Source: Minwuia sp.
Lineage (GTDB): Bacteria; Pseudomonadota; Alphaproteobacteria; Minwuiales; Minwuiaceae
Length of the DNA stretch: 64,000 nt
Reading direction: 5' to 3'
Assembly (NCBI GenBank): GCA_029210175.1
Contig: JARGPL010000015.1
Location: forward strand, 62,001-126,000
The notes beneath the pieces were generated by a model. It searched no databases. It was given only the letters and a program-made list of their open reading frames with translations, and was not told where the DNA came from. The translations under genes were made by a program, and so were the position numbers. Of this stretch, positions 53,910 through 63,650 are shown piece after piece. Every line of letters starts with the position of its first letter. The stretch's first letter is position 1.

Positions 53910-54686
53910 TCACGGACTTTCCTGCAGTTCGACCCAGACTGGTGTGTGGTCGGATGGGCGCTCTCCGGCACGCGGGTCCTTGTCCACGCCACTTGCGATC
54001 AGCCGGTCAGCGGCGGCGGGGGACAACAGCAGGTGATCGATCCTGAGGCCGTTGTCCTTCTGCCAGGCACCGCCGGTGTAGTCCCAGTAAGTGTAGAAAT
54101 GCGGTTGCGGATGAAACGCCCGGATGCCGTCGGTCAGCCCCATGTTGATCAGCTGCCGGAAACGATTGCGCGATTCGGGGCGGCAGAGCGCATCATCCTG
54201 CCAGCCTTCCGGATTGTAGACATCACCATCGGTCGGACAGACGTTGTAGTCACCGGCCAGAACGAATGTTTCACCGTCCGCCAGCAGTTGCCGCGTGCGA
54301 TCGATCAGACGATCCATCCATCCAAGCTTGTAGTCGAATTTCGGCCCGGGTGCCGGATTGCCATTCGGCAGATACAGACCACCGACACGCACGGTGTCGA
54401 TGGTTGCCTCGATATAGCGGGCCTGTTCGTCACCATCATCGCCGGGCAGACCGACCATCACATCCTCGATGGGGCGCTTCGACAGCAGTGCCACACCATT
54501 GTAGGTCTTCTGACCGTGAACCGAGATGTTGTAGCCGAGGTCCTCTATCGGCTCGGCGGGGAACTTGTGATCTTCGCACTTCAGTTCCTGCAGGCAGACA
54601 ACATCAGGCTGCGCCGTGCTCAGCCACTCGATCACGCGGGGCAGGCGGGCATTGATTGAATTGACGTTGAAAGTGGCGATGCGCAT
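53910..54686 (-). CDS. xth: Exodeoxyribonuclease III
   Basis: The ATG at 54686 has GGAG 8 nt upstream, giving 258 residues. The endonuclease/exonuclease/phosphatase fold is complete: MRIATFNVNSINARLPRVIE, CLQELKCED with the metal-binding Glu, HGQKTYNGVALLSK, LAGDYNVCPTDGDV with the catalytic Asp-Asn, YWDYTGGAW, and the final SDHTPVW with the catalytic His. It removes 3' blocks and cleaves AP sites in base excision repair. It is divergent in function from its neighbours and probably monocistronic, with a T-rich terminator just after it. Confidence 0.96.
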   Translation of the reverse strand: MRIATFNVNSINARLPRVIEWLSTAQPDVVCLQELKCEDHKFPAEPIEDLGYNISVHGQKTYNGVALLSKRPIEDVMVGLPGDDGDEQARYIEATIDTVRVGGLYLPNGNPAPGPKFDYKLGWMDRLIDRTRQLLADGETFVLAGDYNVCPTDGDVYNPEGWQDDALCRPESRNRFRQLINMGLTDGIRAFHPQPHFYTYWDYTGGAWQKDNGLRIDHLLLSPAAADRLIASGVDKDPRAGERPSDHTPVWVELQESP

Positions 54687-54766
54687 CACGGAATCTCCGG
54701 CTCGAAGGAGTCACCGTCTACCATGCCACGGGCCGCGTTACATAACGCAGAACGCCGGACGACGTC

Positions 54767-55123
54767 TTACATGACGGAGAACGAGGTTCCGCAGCCGCAG
54801 GATGCCGTCGCATTCGGGTTCTTCACCTGGAACGAGGAACCGATCAGCTCCTCGACATAATCGAATTCCGAACCCTTCAGATATTCCATGCTGACAGGGT
54901 CGACGAGCACGGTGACCCCGTCCTTTTCGATCTTCAGGTCCTCGTCACCCACTTCCGGGTCGAAGCCGAAGTCATACTGAAAGCCCGAACAGCCGCCGCC
55001 CAGCACCTGGACACGCAGCTTCAGATCTTCACGCCCGTCGTCCTTGATCAGGTCCGCAACGCGCTGGAACGCAGCATCGGTGACGCGGAACTCGGGCAGT
55101 TCTGTTGCAATGTTCTCGGTCAT
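54767..55123 (-). CDS. erpA: Iron-sulfur cluster insertion protein ErpA
   Basis: 118 residues, A-type carrier. The three conserved cysteines are present, one in [12 protein letters not shown] and two in the C-terminal SCGCGTSF. The [13 protein letters not shown] and [20 protein letters not shown] blocks are typical of ErpA/IscA. It hands 4Fe-4S clusters to apoproteins such as IspG/IspH and respiratory complexes. It is divergent from argS, with 200 bp between starts. This arrangement, with xth just downstream, is common in alphaproteobacteria. Confidence 0.92.
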   Translation of the reverse strand: MTENIATELPEFRVTDAAFQRVADLIKDDGREDLKLRVQVLGGGCSGFQYDFGFDPEVGDEDLKIEKDGVTVLVDPVSMEYLKGSEFDYVEELIGSSFQVKNPNATASCGCGTSFSVM

Positions 55124-55323
55124 GGTCCGTCAATCATACAGGTTATTCACGGTGCGCGCACTTGCGCCGGATACCTGAGGGATTTAGACCGCGCAGGGCA
55201 TTTGTCAATCGATCCCCGCCGCATTGGGGTGGAGAGGGTGGACGATGCCGACAACAACGATCAGCCAGACACCGACACCAGACTTGCGCTAGCATCCGGT
55301 TTCCTCAGTACAAGCGAATCGCC

Positions 55324-57072
55324 ATGAACCTGTTCCGTCATTTCAATGATCTGATCAGGGAGGCTGCGGCCTCTCTTGAAGGCGCGCCTGCCGACATCAA
55401 TGTCGCGCCGATCACGGTCGAACCGCCACGCGACGCCGCGCACGGTGATCTGGCGACCAACGCCGCCATGGTGCTGGCCAAGCCGCTGCGCCGGAAACCA
55501 CGCGACATCGCCGAGATGCTGGCACCGGTGATCGCCGATATGGACGGTGTGGCGTCTGTGGAAATCGCCGGCCCCGGTTTCATCAACATCAGGCTGGCGG
55601 ACGGTTTCTGGCAGGCGCGACTGGCCGAGATCCTGCGCCGCGGTGTCAGCTATGGTGATTCCGATCTGGGGCAGGGGCAGGCGATCAACGTCGAATATGT
55701 CAGTGCCAACCCGACCGGTCCGATGCATGTGGGGCACGCCCGTGGCGCGGTCTTTGGCGACGCGCTCGCCAGCTTGCTGGACAAGGCCGGATGGGATGTC
55801 ACCCGCGAATATTACATCAATGATGCCGGCTCGCAGGTGGAGGTCCTGGCCCGCTCGCTGCATCATCGCTATCGGGAGGCGCTGGGGCAGAACCCCGGAC
55901 CTCTGGCAGACGGCCTGTATCCCGGCGACTATCTGATCCAGCCCGCGCGGGACCTGGCGGAGCGTGATCAGGATCGGTGGCTGGATGCGGCCGAGGCGGA
56001 ATGGCTACCCGTGTTTCAGGACTATGCGGTGGATCGGATGATGGGACTCATCCGCGATGATCTGCATGCGCTGGGCGTGAAGCATGAGGTCTTCACCTCG
56101 GAACGTGCCCTGCATGCCGACGGACGGGTGGAAGAGGCTGTCCGGGACCTGGAAGAGCGCGGCATGGTCTATACCGGTGTGCTGGAACCGCCAAAGGGCA
56201 AGTTGCCCGATGACTGGGAACCGCGCCCGCAGCTGCTGTTCCGCGCCACCGAATGGGGCGACGATGTTGACCGGCCGCTGAAGAAATCCGACGGATCATG
56301 GACCTATTTCGCTGCTGACATTGCCTATCACTTCGACAAGTTCAAACGTGGCTTTCCCTTGATGGTCGACGTTCTGGGCGCCGACCACGGCGGTTATGTG
56401 AAGCGCATGGTCTCCGCAACCCGGGCGATCACGGGGGCCAACTCAGGCGGGCTGACCATCAAGCTCTGCCAGATGGTGCAACTGCTGGAAGATGGTGAGC
56501 CGGTGAAGATGTCGAAGCGGTCCGGCACGTTCGTCACCTTGCGCGACGTGGTGGACAGGGTCGGGCGCGACGCGGTCCGGTTCATGCTGCTGACCCGCAA
56601 GAACGAGGCACCCATCGATTTCGATTTCGCCAAGGTGACGGAACAGTCGCGCGACAATCCCGTCTGGTACGTGCAGTACGCCCACGCCCGCTGCTGTTCG
56701 ATCTATCGCAATGCCGAGAATGACATGCCGGGCCTGAACACATCGGCAGAGGCCATACGGGCCGCCGACCTGAGCATTCTGATCCATCCGCAGGAACTGG
56801 CCCTGATCCGCCTGATGACGTCCTGGCCGCGACTGGTGGAACAGGCGGCGGAAACATCGGAACCGCACCGGATCGCCTTTTACCTCAACGATATCGCATC
56901 GGCGTTCAACGGCTTCTGGACCCTGGGCAAGGATGCAGAGGAATTGCGGTTCATCCATCCCGACAACCATGATCTCACCATGGCCCGTCTGGCCCTGGTC
57001 GGTGGTGTACGCACCATCATCCAGAGCGGCCTGAAGGTGCTGGGTGTGACTCCGGTGGAGGAATTGCGCTGA
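55324..57072 (+). CDS. argS: Arginyl-tRNA synthetase
   Basis: The ATG at 55324 ([15 protein letters not shown]) is the real start, and an open frame up to 55105 overlaps erpA and has no homologous sequence. 582 residues. The class I HIGH-like motif is [17 protein letters not shown]. The KMSKS equivalent is KMSKRSGTF. An N-terminal Add1 domain (about 1-105) and a C-terminal DALR anticodon-binding domain are both recognisable. It charges tRNA-Arg. It begins the operon argS-SPOR-nagZ-scpA-scpB, with its stop overlapping the next ATG. Confidence 0.97.
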   Translation: MNLFRHFNDLIREAAASLEGAPADINVAPITVEPPRDAAHGDLATNAAMVLAKPLRRKPRDIAEMLAPVIADMDGVASVEIAGPGFINIRLADGFWQARLAEILRRGVSYGDSDLGQGQAINVEYVSANPTGPMHVGHARGAVFGDALASLLDKAGWDVTREYYINDAGSQVEVLARSLHHRYREALGQNPGPLADGLYPGDYLIQPARDLAERDQDRWLDAAEAEWLPVFQDYAVDRMMGLIRDDLHALGVKHEVFTSERALHADGRVEEAVRDLEERGMVYTGVLEPPKGKLPDDWEPRPQLLFRATEWGDDVDRPLKKSDGSWTYFAADIAYHFDKFKRGFPLMVDVLGADHGGYVKRMVSATRAITGANSGGLTIKLCQMVQLLEDGEPVKMSKRSGTFVTLRDVVDRVGRDAVRFMLLTRKNEAPIDFDFAKVTEQSRDNPVWYVQYAHARCCSIYRNAENDMPGLNTSAEAIRAADLSILIHPQELALIRLMTSWPRLVEQAAETSEPHRIAFYLNDIASAFNGFWTLGKDAEELRFIHPDNHDLTMARLALVGGVRTIIQSGLKVLGVTPVEELR

Positions 57073-57950
57073 TGGCCCGGGGCGACAGCTCGCTGGAGAC
57101 ACCGAATCCGGGCCGCTGGCGGATGATTGCCGGTTTTGCGGTCCTGCTGGCGCTCGCCGTCTTCGTGCTGGTGATGTGGTTCGTGTTTCAGGACGACAAG
57201 GTAACCGGTGACGGTGGCGGCGCGACCTCCGTGCCTGTGGTGCGCGCGCCGGATGGTCCGGACCGTCAGCGCCCGGATGAACCGGGGGGCGCACCTGTCC
57301 CCGACCGCGACAAGTCTGTGTTCGAAACGTTCAACAGGGACGGCGACAACAATGACGATGTAGTCGAGCGTTTGTTGCCGGCTCCTGAATCCGCACTGCC
57401 CGACACGGTGCCCCCGGCGCGTCCCGACAGCGAGATAGTGGCCGCCGATGCAGATGCCGAACCTGACACCAGCGCTGTGATCGATGTTTCCGAGCGTCCT
57501 GCCCCGGTGCCGCCGCCGGACGATGCGACGACGGAAACCGCCACGGGCGCGGCGAAACCGGCCCAGAGCATCGCCGATCTGGTGGCGCGGACGGAACAGA
57601 AGCTTGCCGAAACCGCCCCCGCCAAACCAGTGCCCTCAAAGTCAGCCCCCTCAGAGTCAGCCCCCACAAAGCCGGCCCCTGCCAGCTCAGCAGCTGCGTC
57701 CGGTGACTGGCAGGCTCAGCTTGCCGCCTTTCGCGATGACGCCAGCGCCCGCCAGGCGTGGGATACGGCGCGCGGGAAATGGCCCGATCTGCTGGAGCGC
57801 ATGACACCCGACATCGTGCGTGCCGATCTGGGGGATCGGGGCATCTATTACCGGCTGCGGACAGGAGATTTCGCCAGCAAGCAGGCAGCGGAATCGTTCT
57901 GCAAGGGGCTGGTGGCCAAGGGGCAGGGTTGCATCGCCGCGAAGCGCTGA
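57072..57950 (+). CDS. SPOR-domain membrane protein
   Basis: 292 residues. One N-terminal helix (MIAGFAVLLALAVFVLVMWF) is followed by a long Pro/Ala/Ser/Asp-rich periplasmic linker (about 48-210) with a KPVPSKSAPSESAP-like repeat. The C-terminal SPOR domain (about 213-290) reads DWQAQLAAFRDDASARQAWD and YYRLRTGDFASKQAAESFCK. SPOR domains bind denuded peptidoglycan at division sites. The position between argS and nagZ is the usual one in alphaproteobacteria. It overlaps argS by one base. Confidence 0.88.
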   Translation: MARGDSSLETPNPGRWRMIAGFAVLLALAVFVLVMWFVFQDDKVTGDGGGATSVPVVRAPDGPDRQRPDEPGGAPVPDRDKSVFETFNRDGDNNDDVVERLLPAPESALPDTVPPARPDSEIVAADADAEPDTSAVIDVSERPAPVPPPDDATTETATGAAKPAQSIADLVARTEQKLAETAPAKPVPSKSAPSESAPTKPAPASSAAASGDWQAQLAAFRDDASARQAWDTARGKWPDLLERMTPDIVRADLGDRGIYYRLRTGDFASKQAAESFCKGLVAKGQGCIAAKR

Positions 57951-57956
57951 TTTGGG

Positions 57957-58961
57957 ATGGCTTTCATGAAACCTGTGATCTTCGGCCTGTCCGGAACCAC
58001 GCTGACAGACGATGAACGAGCCCTGTTTCGCGACGCCAACCCGGTGGGCTTCATCCTGTTCCGGCGCAATGTCGATACGCCGGATCAGGTTCGGGCGCTG
58101 AATGAAAGTCTCCGCGATCTGACCGGACGAGCCGATCTGCCTCTGCTTGTGGATCAGGAGGGTGGTCGGGTGCAGCGCCTGCAGTCACCGCACTGGATGA
58201 CGCTTCCCGCGCAGCAGTCCATTGGCGCATTGCCCCTGGACGGCGCGAAACGCGCGGCCTGGCTGCTTGGGCGGCTGATCGCCCATGATGTGATCGATGC
58301 AGGCTTCAACGTGCCCTGTGCGCCCTGTCTGGACCTTCGACAGCCGGAGACCCACGATGTGATCGGCGACCGCGCCTTCTCTGCCGATGCCGGACGTGTT
58401 GCGGCGCTGGGGGCGGAAGTGATTTCCGGTCTGCGTGCCGGTGGCGCCCTGCCGGTCATCAAGCATCTGCCGGGGCACGGGCGTGCGACCAGTGACAGTC
58501 ACCTGCATCTGCCGGTCATCGATTGCGGTGTCGATGAACTGAAACTGACTGATTTTCTGCCGTTTCGGAAACTGGCACGGCAGGCCCCTTTCGCCATGAC
58601 CGGGCATCTGCTGTTTCCCGCGATCGATGAAACGCGCCCGTCCACGCTGTCGCCTGTCGTGATCGGGGAGGTCATTCGCATGTTCTGCAACTTCGATGGC
58701 TTTCTGATGTCGGACGACATTGACATGAAGGCACTGCCAGGATCATTGGCGGATAGGGCGCTGGGGTCGCTCGACGCAGGCTGCGATGCGGTCCTGCAAT
58801 GTTCCGGTGACTTCGCCGCCATGCGGCAGGTGGTCGATGCCGTGCCGGATATCACCGATCAGGCCCGGACCCGCCTGACGCTGGCGATGGCCACATTGCA
58901 GCGACCGAAGGACTTTGACGCCGTCACCGGCCTGGCCGAGCTGGAGGGTTTGCTCGCCTGA
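57957..58961 (+). CDS. nagZ: Beta-N-acetylhexosaminidase NagZ
   Basis: 334 residues. The family 3 glycoside hydrolase motifs are LPLLVDQEGGRVQRL, KHLPGHGRATSDSHLHLPVI with the catalytic His, and FLMSDDIDMKAL with the nucleophile Asp. It cleaves GlcNAc from anhydro-muropeptides in cytoplasmic peptidoglycan recycling. It lies 6 bp after the SPOR gene, so cell-wall binding and recycling genes are cotranscribed. The ATG at 57966 is an alternative start. Confidence 0.94.
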   Translation: MAFMKPVIFGLSGTTLTDDERALFRDANPVGFILFRRNVDTPDQVRALNESLRDLTGRADLPLLVDQEGGRVQRLQSPHWMTLPAQQSIGALPLDGAKRAAWLLGRLIAHDVIDAGFNVPCAPCLDLRQPETHDVIGDRAFSADAGRVAALGAEVISGLRAGGALPVIKHLPGHGRATSDSHLHLPVIDCGVDELKLTDFLPFRKLARQAPFAMTGHLLFPAIDETRPSTLSPVVIGEVIRMFCNFDGFLMSDDIDMKALPGSLADRALGSLDAGCDAVLQCSGDFAAMRQVVDAVPDITDQARTRLTLAMATLQRPKDFDAVTGLAELEGLLA

Positions 58962-59005
58962 TCCGGCATCGGCTATGCTTTTTCTTTTGCCGTCTGGCGC
59001 AGCCC

Positions 59006-59809
59006 ATGAATGAACCACCGCGACCATCACCGGATTTCGAGGAAGACCTGCCGGGACAGGACACCGGTGGGCGGCTGGTCGTGGACCTGGGGGCGTATGA
59101 GGGGCCGCTGGACCTGCTGCTCGACCTCGCCCGGGAGCAGAAGGTTGATCTGGCGCGTATCTCCATCCTGCGGCTTGCTGACCAGTTCGTCGCCTTCATT
59201 GAATCCGCGCATCACCTGAAGATCGAGGTCGCGGCGGATTACCTGGTGATGGCTGCGTGGCTGGCCTATCTGAAATCCCGCCTGTTGCTGCCGAACCCCG
59301 AACCGGAGGATGAACCGAGCGGTGCGGAAATGGCTGCCCGCCTTGGCTGGCAGTTGCGTCGGCTGGAGGCGATGCGCAAGGCCGGTGAACGCCTGTTTGG
59401 ACGCGAACGCGAAGGACAGGATTTCTTTCGCCGTGGCGCGCCGGAGGGCGTGCGCGTGCTGCGGCGCTCGGCCTGGGAGTGCGATCTCTACGACCTGCTG
59501 CGGGCCTACGCTGCCCATCGGGAGGTGCAGGGCGAGAGTGAGCCGCTGCGGGTGCGCCGGACCAATGTCTATTCCGTCGAGCAGGCTTTGGCGCGCATGC
59601 GCAAGCTGCTGGGGGCCATGCCGGACTGGTCCAGCCTGCAGGCCTATCTGCCCGGCACGAGCACCGATCCCTTCACCCGGCGCTCCGCCACCGCTTCGAC
59701 GCTGCTCGCGGCGCTGGAAATGGCGAAGCAGGGAGAGGTGGAGATCAGGCAGGGGCGGACATTCGGCCCGATCTACGTCCGTGGCCGCCGCAACGAGCCT
59801 TCGTCATGA
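59006..59809 (+). CDS. scpA: Segregation and condensation protein A
   Basis: 267 residues. The N-terminal region binds the SMC neck: YEGPLDLLLDLAREQKVDLA, ISILRLADQFVAFIESAH, and VAADYLVMAAWLAYLKSRLL. The C-terminal winged helix ends EVEIRQGRTFGPIYVRG. It is the kleisin subunit of SMC-ScpAB, which organises and segregates the chromosome. It overlaps scpB by 4 nt. The pair follows nagZ, as is normal for this class. Confidence 0.95.
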   Translation: MNEPPRPSPDFEEDLPGQDTGGRLVVDLGAYEGPLDLLLDLAREQKVDLARISILRLADQFVAFIESAHHLKIEVAADYLVMAAWLAYLKSRLLLPNPEPEDEPSGAEMAARLGWQLRRLEAMRKAGERLFGREREGQDFFRRGAPEGVRVLRRSAWECDLYDLLRAYAAHREVQGESEPLRVRRTNVYSVEQALARMRKLLGAMPDWSSLQAYLPGTSTDPFTRRSATASTLLAALEMAKQGEVEIRQGRTFGPIYVRGRRNEPSS

Positions 59810-60396
59810 CGATCGACCGCGAACATGTGCGGATCGCGGAGGCACTGCTGTTCGCAGCCAACGAACCCCTGGGTCTGGATCGTCTGAAACAGCGCTTGCC
59901 CGACGATGTCGATGCCGAAGCGGTGATGGCCGCACTGGTTGCCGATTATCAGGGCAGGGGCGTCGAACCGGTACGTGTCGCCGGTCGCTGGATGTTCCGC
60001 ACTGCGCCTGATCTGGCTGAAGTGCTGGAGGAAGAACGCGTGGCCGTGCGCCGCCTGTCGCGCGCTGCCGTCGAAACCCTGGCCATCATTGCCTATCACC
60101 AGCCGACCACCCGGGCGGAGGTGGAGGAATTGCGCGGTGTTGCCGTGTCCAAGGGCACGATGGATGTGTTGATGGAAACCGGCTGGATTCGGCCACGTGG
60201 AAGGCGACAGACACCGGGCCGGCCCGTGACCTGGGGCACGACGGATGAATTCCTCATCCATTTCGGTCTCGACGACCTGAGCGACCTGCCGGGTCTGGAC
60301 GAACTGAAGGCGACAGGGTTGCTCAGTTCCGACCCGCAGGAACCGGGCCTTTTCGATGCGCAGGTGAACGCGGACAGGGCCGGGAAAGCAGACTGA
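59806..60396 (+). CDS. scpB: Segregation and condensation protein B
   Basis: 196 residues. Two winged-helix domains are seen: VRIAEALLFAANEPLGLDRL near the start and RLSRAAVETLAIIAYHQPTT in the middle, followed by VEELRGVAVSKGTMDVLMET and GWIRPRGRRQTPGRPVTWGT. It dimerises and binds ScpA in the SMC complex. The translational overlap with scpA supports stoichiometric expression. It is the last gene of the operon, followed by a small hairpin and a tRNA gene in reverse orientation. Confidence 0.95.
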   Translation: MTIDREHVRIAEALLFAANEPLGLDRLKQRLPDDVDAEAVMAALVADYQGRGVEPVRVAGRWMFRTAPDLAEVLEEERVAVRRLSRAAVETLAIIAYHQPTTRAEVEELRGVAVSKGTMDVLMETGWIRPRGRRQTPGRPVTWGTTDEFLIHFGLDDLSDLPGLDELKATGLLSSDPQEPGLFDAQVNADRAGKAD

Positions 60397-60413
60397 GTAC
60401 TGCCCAACAGGGG

Positions 60414-60433
60414 CCGCCGAAGGCGGTGATTTT
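60414..60433 (+). terminator. Short hairpin after scpB
   Basis: CCGCC-GAA-GGCGG (60414-60426) followed by TGATTTT lies 18 nt after the scpB stop. The stem is only 5 bp and the T-run four bases. It may end both the scpB transcript and the opposing tRNA transcript. Confidence 0.4.
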
Positions 60434-60446
60434 CACATGCAGAAAA

Positions 60447-60523
60447 TGGTCGGGGAGAGAGGATTCGAACCTCCGGCCCCCGCCTCCCGAAGACGGTGCT
60501 CTACCAGGCTGAGCTACTCCCCG
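60447..60523 (-). tRNA. tRNA-Pro (anticodon CGG)
   Basis: A 77-nt cloverleaf on the minus strand. The acceptor stem is CGGGGAG/CTCCCCG, the D arm GCTC-AGCCTGGTA-GAGC, the anticodon stem CCGTC/GGCGG around TTCGGGA, and the T arm GGAGGTTCGAATCCTC. Anticodon positions 34-36 read CGG, decoding CCG, the commonest proline codon in this GC-rich DNA. CCA is genomically encoded (TGG at 60447-60449 on the plus strand). Confidence 0.95.
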
Positions 60524-60592
60524 ACCGTTCCTTCGGCCAAGAGGCTGTGAGGGCGAGCGGGTTATAGCTGTGGGGTGCGGCGGCGGCAAGGA

Positions 60593-61612
60593 TCAATATG
60601 CGCGCTCGATGGTGAATTCGACGGCATCAATCAAAGCGGACTTCATGACACCGTCCGGGAAGATCGCGAGGGCGTCCCGCGCCTTGGCACCATAATGGCG
60701 CGCACGCTCTATCGTATCGGCCAGGGCGGCATGGCGCTGCATCAGTTCCTGAGCATGATCGAGGTCGCCGTCGTTCTGCTCCATCTCCTCCAGGCAACGG
60801 CGCCAGAACTGCCGTTCCTCAGGCGTGCCCCTGCGGAAAGCGAGCACGATGGGCAGGGTGATCTTGCCTTCCTTGAAGTCATCACCGACCGATTTGCCCA
60901 GCGTTGACTGGTGGGCGGAATAGTCCAGCGCGTCGTCGATCAACTGGAATGCGATACCCAGATTGCGACCAAAGGAATCCAGTGCCTCGATCTCGGCTTT
61001 CGGGGCATCCGCGACAATCGCGCCCACCCTGCAGGCGGCGGAGAAAAGCGCGGCGGTCTTGGCCGAGATGACGTCCAGATAGGCGTCTTCCGTTGTTTCG
61101 GTGTCATTGGTGGTGATCAGCTGCAGCACTTCGCCTTCGGCGATGACCGCAGATGCCTTGGACAGGATCGCCAGCACCTCAAGTGACCCGTCAGCGACCA
61201 TCAACTGAAACGCCCGGCTGAACAGGAAGTCCCCGACCAGCACGCTGGCCTGGTTGCCGAACACGGCGTTGGCTGTGGCATTGCCGCGACGGAGGTCGCT
61301 TTCGTCCACCACGTCGTCATGCAGCAGGGTGGCGGTGTGAATGAACTCGACGCAGGCGGCCAGGCTCACCTGCCGGTCGCCCTCATAGCCACAGAGGTCG
61401 GCCGCAGCCAGGGTCAGCATCGGTCGCAGCCGCTTGCCGCCCGCCGCGATGATGTGGCTGGCCAGTTGCGGGATCAGCGCCACTTCCGACTGCATCTTGT
61501 CCATGATCACGTGGTTCACGCGATCCATGTCCTGCGTCACAAGTGCCTTCAGCCGATCAAGCCCTGCAGAGGCCTTGGCTGCTTCGTCCTTGAGGGATAC
61601 CACGTTGGACAC
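60593..61612 (-). CDS. Polyprenyl (octaprenyl/decaprenyl) diphosphate synthase
   Basis: The GTG at 61612 (VSNVVSLKDEAAKAS) has GGAG 8 nt upstream and matches the family start. The upstream frame to 61756 overlaps the divergent DUF2007 gene. 339 residues. The first Asp-rich motif is LLHDDVVDESDLRRGN, the second QLIDDALDYS, and KRLRPML binds substrate. It makes the long isoprenoid side chain of ubiquinone, supplying the same pathway as the Coq7-type gene at 46 kb. Chain length is not decided by motif reading alone. Confidence 0.92.
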   Translation of the reverse strand: MSNVVSLKDEAAKASAGLDRLKALVTQDMDRVNHVIMDKMQSEVALIPQLASHIIAAGGKRLRPMLTLAAADLCGYEGDRQVSLAACVEFIHTATLLHDDVVDESDLRRGNATANAVFGNQASVLVGDFLFSRAFQLMVADGSLEVLAILSKASAVIAEGEVLQLITTNDTETTEDAYLDVISAKTAALFSAACRVGAIVADAPKAEIEALDSFGRNLGIAFQLIDDALDYSAHQSTLGKSVGDDFKEGKITLPIVLAFRRGTPEERQFWRRCLEEMEQNDGDLDHAQELMQRHAALADTIERARHYGAKARDALAIFPDGVMKSALIDAVEFTIERAY

Positions 61613-61733
61613 GCCGGTTGCTCCTTCACGCTTCGACTGGCGGATTACATGCGCCGAGAATAGATTGGGTGCCCGGCCCGTCAAGCGGTGGTGCCGGGAC
61701 GTGTTGTCGCCTCTGACGGAGTCCAGTTGCACC

Positions 61734-61940
61734 ATGATTGAAGTCTTCCGGACCAATGATCTGGTGGAATTCTCCTTCGCTGAAGCGGTGCTGAAGGGGG
61801 AGGGGATCGGCTACTTCGGCTTCGATCAGAACATGAGCATCATGGAAGGCTCCATCGGCATCTTTCCCCGACGGCTGATGGTGGAGGATACGGATGAGGC
61901 ACGCGCCATCTCCATCCTGCAGGCGGCGGGGTTGATCTGA
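61734..61940 (+). CDS. DUF2007 (putative signal transducer) family protein
   Basis: 68 residues from the ATG at 61734 (MIEVFRTNDLVEFSFAEAVL). The pattern of a GlnB-like small fold is clear: LKGEGIGYFGFDQ, then RRLMVEDTDEARAISILQAAG. DUF2007 proteins are small, often next to tRNA- or RNA-modifying enzymes, and their function is not established. It is 6 bp before trmN6 and divergent from the polyprenyl synthase gene. Longer ORF versions starting at 61434 are shadows of that gene. Confidence 0.85.
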   Translation: MIEVFRTNDLVEFSFAEAVLKGEGIGYFGFDQNMSIMEGSIGIFPRRLMVEDTDEARAISILQAAGLI

Positions 61941-61946
61941 CAGCAC

Positions 61947-62702
61947 ATGCAGGATGTTACCAATGATCTGATCCTTGGTGGCCGGGTGCACCTGCGCCAG
62001 CCGGTCGATGGATTTCGCAGTGGCTCTGACGCCGTGATGCTGGCAGCGGCCTGCGATCCGCCCTCAGGCGCGCGCGTGCTGGAACTCGGCTGCGGGACCG
62101 GGTTGCCCATGCTCTCGCTGGCTGCGCGACGGTTGGATGTTCGTTTCACGGGCATGGAGATACAGCCGGAGATCGCCCGCCTCGCCGTGATCAACATTGC
62201 GTCAAATGGCTGGGCGGACCGCGGGCAGGTGGTCGTTGGCGATGTCAGCAGGCCGCCTTTCGGATCCGCCTGTTTCGACATGGTGCTGGCCAATCCGCCC
62301 TATTTCGACCCCGCCCGCTCGCGCCGGTCGCCGAACATCGCGCGCGATCTGGCCCGTGCCGACAGCGCGGTACCATTGAGGCACTGGATTGCCACGGCGA
62401 CGGATCTGCTGGTGTCGGGTGGGCACGCGGTCCTGATTGTCCGTCGGGAGCGTCTGGACGACGTGCAGGCGGCCTTGCCGAACGGGTCGGCCATGGACAT
62501 CCTGCCGCTGGGCGGTCGGCCCGGACGACCCGCCAAGCGGCTGTTGCTGCGAATCCACCCCGATGGCGACGGGCGGCGGCGGGAACTGCCGACGGTCGTG
62601 CTGCATGAGGCAGATGGTGCCGACACCCCCCTTGCCAGTGCGATCATGCGTGATGCCGCACCGATCGAATGGCCGCCTTCGCCCGCTTCCGAAACATTTT
62701 GA
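61947..62702 (+). CDS. tRNA1(Val) (adenine(37)-N6)-methyltransferase-like protein
   Basis: 251 residues. The N-terminal VTNDLILGGRVHLRQPVDGF and FRSGSDAVMLAAA signature is that of TrmN6/YfiC. The SAM motif I is LELGCGTGLPMLSLA, and the N6-adenine catalytic motif IV is LANPPYFDPARS (NPPY). It is predicted to methylate A37 of tRNA-Val or a related RNA. It follows DUF2007 by 6 bp and precedes the S49 peptidase gene, the usual alphaproteobacterial neighbourhood. Confidence 0.88.
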   Translation: MQDVTNDLILGGRVHLRQPVDGFRSGSDAVMLAAACDPPSGARVLELGCGTGLPMLSLAARRLDVRFTGMEIQPEIARLAVINIASNGWADRGQVVVGDVSRPPFGSACFDMVLANPPYFDPARSRRSPNIARDLARADSAVPLRHWIATATDLLVSGGHAVLIVRRERLDDVQAALPNGSAMDILPLGGRPGRPAKRLLLRIHPDGDGRRRELPTVVLHEADGADTPLASAIMRDAAPIEWPPSPASETF

Positions 62703-62750
62703 GACATTGGTGGGCTTGCAAGCTCCATCTGCCTGCCGCACATCTATCCA

Positions 62751-63614
62751 ATGAGCAAAAAAACCGGATTTCTTCATCGTCCCCTGGCACGGTTCAGGAA
62801 GTGGCGGCAAACCCCGACTGTTTCCGTGCTGCGGTTGCAGGGCGTCATTTCATCTGGCGGTGGCGGCCCATTGCGTGCGGCTTCGCTGAACTTTGCATCG
62901 CTGGAAAGCTGCATTGCGCAGGCGTTCCGCCCAAAGCGCCTGGCGGCCGTTGTGCTGGTCGTCAACAGCCCCGGTGGATCGCCGGTGCAGTCGGCGCTGA
63001 TTGCCCGCGCGATCCGGGCCCAGGCTGACGAGAAAAAGGTGCCGGTCCTGGCCTTTGCCGAGGATGTGGCTGCGTCAGGCGGATACTGGCTGATGACCGC
63101 AGGGGACGAACTCTATGCTGATAGGGCCTCCATTCTCGGTTCCATCGGTGTCATATCGGCGAGTTTCGGTTTCACCGGCCTGATCGAGAAGCTGGGGGTG
63201 GATCGCCGGATCCACACGGCCGGGGAAAACAAGTCCTTCCTTGATCCCTTCTCGGTGGAGCGTGACGAGGACATCACCCGGCTCAAGGAAATCCAGGGGC
63301 AGATCCATGACACCTTCATGAACCAGGTCAAGTCCCGCCGCGGCGACAAGCTGAATCGCAGGCGCTACAAGGAGATATTCTCCGGCGACGTCTTCCTGGG
63401 TGAGGAGGCGGAGAAGATGGGACTGATCGACGGCATTGCGGATATGCCAACGCTGCTGAAGGAACGCTTCGGCAAGGATGTGCGCATGCGCCAGATCGGT
63501 GTGCGTCGCTCGCCCCTGCGCGGTCTGCTGCGCGGCGGGTCTGCCGCGGAGGCCACACGCGAGGTCATTGCCGGGATCGAAGACAGGCTGCACTGGAGCC
63601 GCTACGGTCTCTGA
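62751..63614 (+). CDS. S49-family peptidase (SppA/SohB-like)
   Basis: 287 residues, short form with one protease domain. Blocks seen are VSVLRLQGVISSGGGG, VVLVVNSPGGSPVQSALIAR, the nucleophile Ser in AEDVAASGGYWLMTA, and ASILGSIGVISASFGF. The general-base Lys of SppA is on a second domain or partner molecule. Members degrade signal peptides or act in the cytoplasm, and no clear N-terminal membrane helix is present. It follows trmN6 by 48 bp on the same strand. Confidence 0.88.
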   Translation: MSKKTGFLHRPLARFRKWRQTPTVSVLRLQGVISSGGGGPLRAASLNFASLESCIAQAFRPKRLAAVVLVVNSPGGSPVQSALIARAIRAQADEKKVPVLAFAEDVAASGGYWLMTAGDELYADRASILGSIGVISASFGFTGLIEKLGVDRRIHTAGENKSFLDPFSVERDEDITRLKEIQGQIHDTFMNQVKSRRGDKLNRRRYKEIFSGDVFLGEEAEKMGLIDGIADMPTLLKERFGKDVRMRQIGVRRSPLRGLLRGGSAAEATREVIAGIEDRLHWSRYGL

Positions 63615-63650
63615 ACGGAGCGGACATCCAATTCGGGGAGGGATTGAGGG

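Noticed and set aside
55105-55323. N-terminal extension of argS
   Set aside because: It overlaps the divergent erpA start and is rich in Arg, Cys and Pro. Arginyl-tRNA synthetases start at the MNLFRHF position.
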